DNA of 6,630 nucleotides. Origin: Actinomycetes bacterium (GTDB taxonomy: Bacteria > Actinomycetota > Actinomycetes > Actinomycetales > Microbacteriaceae). The position numbers and the translations under genes are program-made. Where the stretch lies: the NCBI GenBank assembly GCA_030425055.1, contig JAUHVN010000161.1, positions 1 through 6,630 on the forward strand. The letters are read 5' to 3'. Below, in pieces: positions 1 to 5,333 of this stretch. Position 1 is the first letter of the stretch. Each line of letters opens with the position of its first letter. The notes below the pieces were generated by a model. It saw only the letters and a program-made list of their open reading frames with translations, was not told the DNA's origin and searched no databases.

Positions 1-516
1 GGCGGCGTGCGCGGCGGGCATCGTCGGGGGCGGCGGGAGCACGCGTGACTCGGCGGCGACACCGGGCGATGCCACGTCGATCTCGGCGCTCGCCGGCCCG
101 GTCGGATCGATCGCCGTCGAGCGGCGGGGTCCGCTCGCACCGCGCCCGATCCAGCGCGCGGGTCCGAAGCCGAGCACCGACGCCCACACCGGGAAGAGGA
201 ACGCGGCGAGCACCGTCATCCCGCCCCCGTAGCCGAACGCCTTGTTGAGGCTGTGGCAGGCGATCAGCACGCAGACCGCGAACGCGAGGGCGCCGACCCC
301 GGGCACGAGCAGCAGCAGCGCGAGCCATCCCGACAGCCCGCCGAGCTGGAGGACGACGATCTGGTTGAGGATGGGCACCCAGCCCTTCCACGCCTGCTCG
401 CCCGACTTGCGGAACAGCGCGGCCAGGGCGAGGGCGACCCACACGTAAAGCAGGATCAAAACGACGCCGGTCGTCAGCCCCAGTGCGACGGCGGTCGAGT
501 CATCGATGGTGCTCAT
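1..516 (-). CDS. DUF5684-like small membrane protein, N-terminal part (3' end outside window)
   Basis: An uninterrupted frame of 172 codons starts at ATG 516-514 and runs off the left edge without a stop. Its ATG overlaps the preceding stop (ATGA), which fixes the start even though no clear Shine-Dalgarno site precedes it. Predicted membrane segments: about 9-35 (followed by FRKSGEQAWKGWVPILN), 57-85 and 98-118. The order of helix, 'KSGE.AWKGWVPILNQIVVLQLGG', 'GWLALLLLVPGVGAL', 'HSLNKAFGYGGG' and 'FPVWASVLGFG' closely resembles the DUF5684 family of small integral membrane proteins. From about 122 the sequence becomes a soluble, low-complexity linker rich in Pro, Ala, Ser and Arg, ending in PPPPTMPAAHAA at the edge. 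A further domain therefore probably follows outside the window. The function of DUF5684 is unknown; position at the end of this operon suggests it works with the MoxR-DUF58-TgpA-like set. The gene itself is near certain; the family name rests on my recall of the motif pattern. Confidence 0.75.
   Translation of the reverse strand, partial: MSTIDDSTAVALGLTTGVVLILLYVWVALALAALFRKSGEQAWKGWVPILNQIVVLQLGGLSGWLALLLLVPGVGALAFAVCVLIACHSLNKAFGYGGGMTVLAAFLFPVWASVLGFGPARWIGRGASGPRRSTAIDPTGPASAEIDVASPGVAAESRVLPPPPTMPAAHAA
513..516 (-). other. ATGA stop/start overlap, TgpA-like to DUF5684-like gene
   Basis: The TGA of the TgpA-like gene (515-513) shares bases with the ATG of the downstream gene (516-514). 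There is no recognisable Shine-Dalgarno motif just upstream (minus-strand CGCAGACC precedes the ATG), so the downstream gene probably depends on ribosomes finishing the TgpA-like gene. Confidence 0.9.
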
Positions 517-2981
517 GGTCTGCGGCGCGCGGTGCGGCGCCTCCCCCTCTCGGCCGTGGCGCCGAGAGGCGCCAGGTGTCGGATGAACGACTTCAACGAT
601 ACGGTCGCCAGGATGCTGCGCCAGCCGCTGTCCGCCGCGAAGCCGCGGCGCTCCTCGTCGACGATGCGCCAGAACGCGGCGGCGTCGTCGTCGGTGGCCG
701 ACGCCCCCGAGAACGCGGCACGGTCGGCATCGCCGGCCAGGGTCCCGGCGCGGGGCGTCGCGAAGGCCGCAGCGAGCTCGGAGCGCGTCGACCACGCCGG
801 AACCTCGCGGCCGGCATCGACGGCGGCATCAACGTACTCGTCCCACCCGCCGGCGATGCGCGTCGCGGGCGCACCCTGCGTGCGCCGGGACCGGCGACGG
901 ACGCTCTTGGCCGCGACGATCGCCAGCAGCGGCCCGAATGCGATGGCCGCGACGGCGAGCACGACACCCGCCACCCGCAGCGCCGGCCACAGCCACGCGA
1001 GGTCGATTCCGGTCCCGTCGTCGGATGCCTGATCCGAGCCGGTGTCCTCCTGCAGCGGGTCGGGCGGCAAGACCTCCTCCACCGCCTCGGGCCGCACCTC
1101 GGTCACGTTCTCGGGGTCGCGCAGCTCGGTGACCTCGAGGCTCGGCGACTGCTCGTACTGCGGCGTGACGTCGACGGGCACCCATTGGCCCGTCGCCGTC
1201 TGCACCTCGGTCCACGCCGAGAGGTCCTGCGCGCGGCACGCGCCGCCGTCGCACGACGCGAGACCTTGCGGGGCGGCATCCAGTCGCGCGCCGACCACGA
1301 CGCGGGACGGGAAGCCCAGCTCCTGCGCGATGAGGGCCACGGCGACCGCGAACTGCTCGTCGTCGCCGACCGCCGCGACGTAGTTGCCGCCGGCCATCGC
1401 GCGAGGATCGTTCTCGCGCTCGAGCAGCCGCGTGAACATCTGGTCGATGCGAGCGAGGGAGTGACCCGCCACCGCCGGCTGGAAGCGGTAGCCGGGCAGC
1501 GCCTCGATCCACGCGGTGTCGCTCTCGGTCAGCCCGTGGCTCAGGTACCCGCGCTCGCGCAGCAGGGTCACCAGGCCCTCGAGGGCGGCGCCGTCCGTGC
1601 CCGTGACATGCGTCTCGACCCACTGCCTCAGGCTGTCGGGCGGAGTCACCGAGGCATCGACTCCCGGGGCCACGGCCGCGGCGAGGTCGGGCACCGGCGC
1701 GACGACCGCCCGCAGGGTGTAGCCGTCGCCCGGCTCCAGACCCGAACCGGCCGTCTGCACTCCCGCGGATGCCGCCGCACTGTAGTAGAAGCCGTCGGCG
1801 AGCGCGGCCGCGCGGGCGCCGTCGAACGCGACCGATTCGAGCGCGCCGACGGTCGGCATCCAGATGCCCTCGAGCCCCTCGATCGCCACGTCGACCGAGA
1901 TCGGCCGGCCGGCGCCCGCATCCAGCGCGGCCGGAACGCGCACGAAGCGCGCGTCGGATGCCGCCGCGGTGCCGCCGCTGCGGAAGGTCTCGCCGTCGTA
2001 GTCGTCGAGCGTCGCCAGCCGCACCCGCTCGGGGAGCGCGCCGTCGGCGGTCACGGTGAACAGGACCTCGCCCGCCGACTCGTCGGCGAACAGGGCGCGA
2101 TAGGACGCGAGCGGGCTGATCGCCGCCGCGAGGGCGACGTCGGGGCCGGCGGCCGCGCGCAGCACATCGCGCTCGGCACCGCGCGCGGCGAACGGGATGA
2201 CGGCGACCGAAGCGCCGAGGGCGACCACGACCATGACGGCGGCGAGCGCCGTGCGGCGACGGTCGGCCGACGACGGCCGCCCGCTGTTGCGCACGCCGCT
2301 GGACAGCGCGGCCCGCTCGAGCGCGCGCAGCCGCTCGTCGTGCGCCCGCCACGTCAGCCACAGCAGCGACACGATCAGGGTCGCCGCTCCGAGCGCCGTC
2401 TCCAGCGGCGCGTAGAGCACGAAGGGTCCGACGACGAGCGGCGCGCTCACGCTGGTCCGCCCGAACACCAGGCCGAAGGCGACCATGCCGATCGCCACCG
2501 CGACCGCGGCATACGCCCTGCGGTCGGCGCGCCAGGCCAGCATCAGCAGGCCGGCCGTCCCGACGAGGAACACCACGAGCGCCGGCACCATGAGGTTGCG
2601 GTAGGTGCCGACCGGCAGCTCGACGGTCACGAGGTCCTTCCAGCCGAACACGACGCCCCGGCCGACCTCGACGACCGCGCCGACGATGTCCGTGCCCAAC
2701 AGCGACGGCACCGCGAGCAGCACGCCGAGCACGAGTCCGGCCACCGCGAGGGCGCCGGCGGTGATCCATCCGTTCCAGCGCAGACGCGTCGCCACCGCTG
2801 CGATCGCAGAACCGGCGACCGCCGCACCGGCGACCAGCAGCACGAAGGCCGAGTCGCGGTAGATCGGCCAGGCGGCCGCTGCCGCGAGGACGACGACCGC
2901 GAGCGCGTACAGCGAGCCGACGACCGCCCGCGGCGTGAGCGCCGGGCGAACGGTCTCGGGGGTGCGGGTGCGTCGGCTCAC
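513..2981 (-). CDS. TgpA-like membrane protein with degenerate transglutaminase-like domain
   Basis: This gene encodes 822 residues from a GTG start at 2981-2979 that overlaps the DUF58 stop (GTGA). About seven N-terminal membrane helices (roughly 21-40, 45-65, 72-95, 129-150, 156-174, 180-209, 244-265) form a TgpA_N/DUF3488-like block. An extracytoplasmic part follows (about 266-655), then one more helix (about 661-691) and a cytoplasmic tail of about 130 residues that resembles the DUF4129-type tail (FWRIVDEERRGFA, then a Trp- and Lys-containing end). This is the usual TgpA layout and length. The transglutaminase-like core lies at about 510-610: GDDEQFAVAVALIAQELGFP, SRVVVGARL, LSAWTEV and WVPVDVTP. 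The triad positions read Asp541 (expected Cys), Ser588 (expected His) and Asp604 (retained), so classical cysteine catalysis is unlikely. The only two Cys are 577 and 582, in a short loop before Ser588. No strong Shine-Dalgarno site precedes the GTG (only a G run at 2989-2994), so coupling to DUF58 translation is likely. A scaffold or binding role is inferred. Confidence 0.85.
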   Translation of the reverse strand: MSRRTRTPETVRPALTPRAVVGSLYALAVVVLAAAAAWPIYRDSAFVLLVAGAAVAGSAIAAVATRLRWNGWITAGALAVAGLVLGVLLAVPSLLGTDIVGAVVEVGRGVVFGWKDLVTVELPVGTYRNLMVPALVVFLVGTAGLLMLAWRADRRAYAAVAVAIGMVAFGLVFGRTSVSAPLVVGPFVLYAPLETALGAATLIVSLLWLTWRAHDERLRALERAALSSGVRNSGRPSSADRRRTALAAVMVVVALGASVAVIPFAARGAERDVLRAAAGPDVALAAAISPLASYRALFADESAGEVLFTVTADGALPERVRLATLDDYDGETFRSGGTAAASDARFVRVPAALDAGAGRPISVDVAIEGLEGIWMPTVGALESVAFDGARAAALADGFYYSAAASAGVQTAGSGLEPGDGYTLRAVVAPVPDLAAAVAPGVDASVTPPDSLRQWVETHVTGTDGAALEGLVTLLRERGYLSHGLTESDTAWIEALPGYRFQPAVAGHSLARIDQMFTRLLERENDPRAMAGGNYVAAVGDDEQFAVAVALIAQELGFPSRVVVGARLDAAPQGLASCDGGACRAQDLSAWTEVQTATGQWVPVDVTPQYEQSPSLEVTELRDPENVTEVRPEAVEEVLPPDPLQEDTGSDQASDDGTGIDLAWLWPALRVAGVVLAVAAIAFGPLLAIVAAKSVRRRSRRTQGAPATRIAGGWDEYVDAAVDAGREVPAWSTRSELAAAFATPRAGTLAGDADRAAFSGASATDDDAAAFWRIVDEERRGFAADSGWRSILATVSLKSFIRHLAPLGATAERGRRRTARRRP
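2978..2981 (-). other. GTGA stop/start overlap, DUF58 to TgpA-like gene
   Basis: The TGA of DUF58 (2980-2978) overlaps the GTG start (2981-2979) of the TgpA-like gene. The GTG lies about 20 residues before the first membrane helix, giving a short basic N-terminus (SRRTRTPETVRPALTPR) that fits a cytoplasmic end. This supports GTG as the real start. Confidence 0.9.
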
Positions 2982-4342
2982 GAGGTCGCCCCCCGCAGGA
3001 GCAGGCCCGAGAGGTCGTCGAGCGTGCCGACGGTCATGACCGTGATGCCCGCGAGCGCCTGGATGCGCGGGTGGGCGCGCTCGTCGCAGCGCACGGCGAC
3101 CACGCTCGTGTCGGCGGGGAAGCCGAGCGCGGCCTTCTGCAGGCTCGTGAGCGACACGGTGGAGCCGACCACGACGACCGCGATCGACAGGCGCTCGTTC
3201 GCCTCGGAGGCGAGGCGGCACACGTCGGCGACGGCCATCGTGTTCTCGAGCGAGGACACGCCGCTGAACGCATCGAGCAGCAGCCGCGGCGCCTCGGCGG
3301 GAAGATGCCGGATCGACCGGACGCGGCCGCGCACGACGCGCGGGATCTCGGACCCGACCACGATGTCGAGCTCTCGGGCATCCCGCACCGCGCGCAGGCC
3401 CACGGACGCGGCGACCGACACGCCCAGCTCGAACTCGTCGGCGTCGAGGTACTCGCCGGTCGCGAGCGACAGCACGATCGCCATGCGCGACCGACGCGAC
3501 TCCTCGTACTGGCGCACCATCAGCCGGCCCGTCTTCGCGGTCGACTTCCAGTGGATCTGTCGGCGCGAGTCGCCCGGCGCGTACTCGCGGATCGCGTGGA
3601 ACGACATGTCGGCGTCGACCAGGCGCTTGGTCGGGCTGCCCTCGAGGTCGCGGATGAGTCCCGCGCTCGTCGACGGCAGGTCGACCGTCCGCGGATGCAC
3701 GAACAGCTCGTGCACGTCGTCGAAGGCGTGCTCGCGGCGCAGCAGCCCCACGGGGTCGCTGCGCACGGTCGTCGCGGGGCCCACGGTCACGATGCCCCGC
3801 CGCAGCGCCGGGATCTCGAGCGGCTGCTCGATCGAGTGACCGGGTCGCAGCAGGGGCACGCCGAACTCGACGAGTCCGTCGCCGACCGGGATGTCGAGGC
3901 GCCCCGGCAGCGCGAGTCGACCGCTGTCGTTGCGCACCAGGATCTCGCCGGTCACATCGTCGCCGGCCACCACGCGTGCGTGGCCCAGGGTGAGCGAGAC
4001 CGCGTAGGCGCGCGCCCCGAACAGGAACGGCACCGCCATGACGAGCAGCAGGACGGATGCCGCCCCCGCGACCATCCACTCGACCCAACCGAACACCATC
4101 CCCACGACCAGCCCCACGGTGGCGGCGAGCACCACGAGCACTCCGGCCGGCCGCACCGTGCGCGACACCCACTCGGCCGTCGCCTCGGTGCCCACCGCGA
4201 GGGCACGCCACGCTGCCGCGCCGCGCACGACGGCGCGCAGCAGCCTGCCGCCGCGCGCCGCCGAGGTGACCTCGGTGCGTGTGCCGGTGCCGCTGCCGGT
4301 GCCGGCGGCGGTGCGCGTCAGACGGGACTCGGTCAGGCTCAT
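2978..4342 (-). CDS. DUF58 domain membrane protein, vWA-like with degenerate metal site
   Basis: The product has 454 residues. After a basic Gly/Thr-rich N-terminus of about 60 residues come two membrane helices (about 66-85 and 90-109), then a beta-rich region (115-220). The hallmark DUF58 motif follows at about 252-280: REYAPGD, then RQIHWKSTAKTGRLMVRQYE. The rest resembles a von Willebrand A fold (about 285-440). The first strand (MAIVL, 287-291) is followed by S-L-A-T-G instead of the DxSxS metal-binding motif, so a canonical MIDAS site is absent. DUF58 proteins are regularly encoded beside MoxR ATPases and are presumed partners or clients; their biochemical role is not settled. The ATG is supported by an ATGA overlap with the MoxR stop and a GAGAGG site. 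The gene ends in a GTGA overlap with the next gene. The family call is very secure; the loss of metal binding is inferred from the sequence by eye. Confidence 0.95.
   Translation of the reverse strand: MSLTESRLTRTAAGTGSGTGTRTEVTSAARGGRLLRAVVRGAAAWRALAVGTEATAEWVSRTVRPAGVLVVLAATVGLVVGMVFGWVEWMVAGAASVLLLVMAVPFLFGARAYAVSLTLGHARVVAGDDVTGEILVRNDSGRLALPGRLDIPVGDGLVEFGVPLLRPGHSIEQPLEIPALRRGIVTVGPATTVRSDPVGLLRREHAFDDVHELFVHPRTVDLPSTSAGLIRDLEGSPTKRLVDADMSFHAIREYAPGDSRRQIHWKSTAKTGRLMVRQYEESRRSRMAIVLSLATGEYLDADEFELGVSVAASVGLRAVRDARELDIVVGSEIPRVVRGRVRSIRHLPAEAPRLLLDAFSGVSSLENTMAVADVCRLASEANERLSIAVVVVGSTVSLTSLQKAALGFPADTSVVAVRCDERAHPRIQALAGITVMTVGTLDDLSGLLLRGATS
4339..4342 (-). other. ATGA stop/start overlap, MoxR to DUF58
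   Basis: The TGA ending MoxR (4341-4339) overlaps the ATG of DUF58 (4342-4340). This is the first of three such overlaps in a row and suggests the ATPase and its presumed partner are made in coupled amounts. Confidence 0.9.
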
Positions 4343-5304
4343 ACGGCCTCTCGGCGCGTGGGCGGAGCGACGTCGAGCAGCACCTGGCCGACCACGGCCT
4401 CCTGCGTGACACCGTCGAACTCGGCCTCGGGGTGCAGGATCAGGCGGTGCGACAGCACGGCCACCGCGAGCGACTTGACGTCGTCGGGCGTGGCGTACGT
4501 GCGCCCCTGCGAGGCCGCACGGGTGCGGGTCGCGCGCGTGAGCGCGAGGGCCCCGCGGATGCTGACGCCCAGGCGCACCTCGTCGGCCGACCGCGTGCCG
4601 TCGACGATGCGCGCGATGTAGTCGAGCACGAGCGCGTCGACGTAGACGTCGGCGGCGAGGTCGGCCATGCCGACGAGCGCCTGCGGCGTGATCACGGGGG
4701 CCAGGTCGGCGGTCGCGACCGCGGCGCCGTCGAGGATGCGGACGGTCGCCGCGTGATCGGGGTAGCCGAGCGATGTGCGCATCATGAACCGGTCGAGCTG
4801 CGCTTCGGGAAGACGATAGGTGCCGGCCTGCTCGACCGGGTTCTGCGTCGCGAGCACGAGGAACGGCACGCCGACCTCGCGCGAGACGCCGTCGACGGTG
4901 ACGCGTCCCTCCTCCATGACCTCGAGCAGCGCCGACTGCGTCTTGGGGCTCGCGCGGTTGATCTCGTCGGCGAGGACGATGTTCGCGAAGACCGGGCCCG
5001 CGTGGAACTCGAAGGCGCCCTCCTTCTGGTCGTACACCGTGATGCCGGTGATGTCGCCGGGCAGCAGGTCGGGCGTGAACTGGATGCGCGTGTTGGTGCC
5101 CTGCACCGACTGCGCCATCGCGCGGGCGAGCGAGGTCTTGCCCGTGCCGGGCACGTCCTCGAGGAGCACATGGCCGTCGCTGAGCATGGTCGTCAGCACC
5201 AGCTCGACCACATGGCGCTTGCCCAGCACGGCGCGCTCGACGTTGTCGGCCAGCTGCGCGAAGGTCTGGGCGAACCACGTCGCCTGCTCCTGGGAGATGG
5301 TCAT
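4339..5304 (-). CDS. MoxR-family AAA+ ATPase
   Basis: This is a complete 321-residue cytoplasmic AAA+ ATPase, the usual length for MoxR proteins. Motifs in order: Walker A DVPGTGKTSLAR (residues 50-61, Lys56), the GDITG segment (83-87) with a pre-Walker B FEFHAGPVFANIVLADE stretch, Walker B ending in Asp113-Glu114 followed by INRASPKTQSALLEVMEE, sensor 1 in LATQNPVEQAGTYRLPEAQ (Asn155), a likely arginine finger in LDRF (Arg172), and sensor 2 in GVSIRGALAL (Arg250). The C-terminal lid ends with the family-typical HRLILHPEAE. All ATPase residues look intact. MoxR proteins are thought to remodel or load cofactors into partner proteins, often ones with vWA folds; the neighbouring DUF58 protein is the obvious candidate partner. 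The ATG is supported by the GAGGA site 7 nt upstream. The stop overlaps the DUF58 start by 4 bp, indicating translational coupling. Family assignment is very secure; its substrate here is unknown. Confidence 0.97.
   Translation of the reverse strand: MTISQEQATWFAQTFAQLADNVERAVLGKRHVVELVLTTMLSDGHVLLEDVPGTGKTSLARAMAQSVQGTNTRIQFTPDLLPGDITGITVYDQKEGAFEFHAGPVFANIVLADEINRASPKTQSALLEVMEEGRVTVDGVSREVGVPFLVLATQNPVEQAGTYRLPEAQLDRFMMRTSLGYPDHAATVRILDGAAVATADLAPVITPQALVGMADLAADVYVDALVLDYIARIVDGTRSADEVRLGVSIRGALALTRATRTRAASQGRTYATPDDVKSLAVAVLSHRLILHPEAEFDGVTQEAVVGQVLLDVAPPTRREAV
4347..4352 (-). promoter_or_regulatory. Shine-Dalgarno site of the DUF58 gene, inside the MoxR coding end
   Basis: The minus strand reads GAGAGG, only 4 nt before the ATG at 4342-4340. 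It lies within the last codons of the MoxR gene. Together with the ATGA overlap it supports this ATG as the DUF58 start, although the spacing is shorter than usual. Confidence 0.6.
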
Positions 5305-5311
5305 CTCGGCA

Positions 5312-5316
5312 TCCTC
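5312..5316 (-). promoter_or_regulatory. Shine-Dalgarno site of the MoxR gene
   Basis: The minus strand reads GAGGA here, 7 nt before the ATG at 5304-5302. It is the best ribosome binding site in the window. It fixes the MoxR start at MTISQEQ and argues against the in-frame upstream extension, which would translate the exoprotein's Pro-Thr tail region in another frame. The site sits inside the only intergenic gap (5305-5333), which is too short to hold an obvious promoter or terminator hairpin. Confidence 0.8.
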
Positions 5317-5333
5317 ATTCGTGTCGTGCGTCG

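Noticed and set aside
829..2769. A 646-codon open frame on the minus strand inside the TgpA-like gene.
   Set aside because: It is a shifted frame of the same gene, made almost entirely of Arg, Gly, Ala and Asp. The membrane helices and transglutaminase-like motifs are in the other frame.
483..3839. A 1118-codon open frame on the plus strand opposite the TgpA-like and DUF58 genes.
   Set aside because: Its translation is Arg/Gly/His/Asp-rich with no recognisable domain, and it lies antisense to two well-supported genes. In very GC-rich DNA, stop codons are rare in antisense frames, so such long shadows are expected.
2982..4412. In-frame upstream extension of the TgpA-like gene through the whole DUF58 region.
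   Set aside because: The extension is low-complexity Arg/Ala/Gly sequence in an alternative frame of DUF58. The membrane protein begins cleanly at the GTG overlapping the DUF58 stop.
5305..5333. Possible promoter or terminator in the gap between the exoprotein and MoxR genes.
   Set aside because: The 29 bp hold a Shine-Dalgarno site but no hairpin with a T run and no clear -10/-35 pair. A promoter inside the upstream coding region cannot be excluded by eye.
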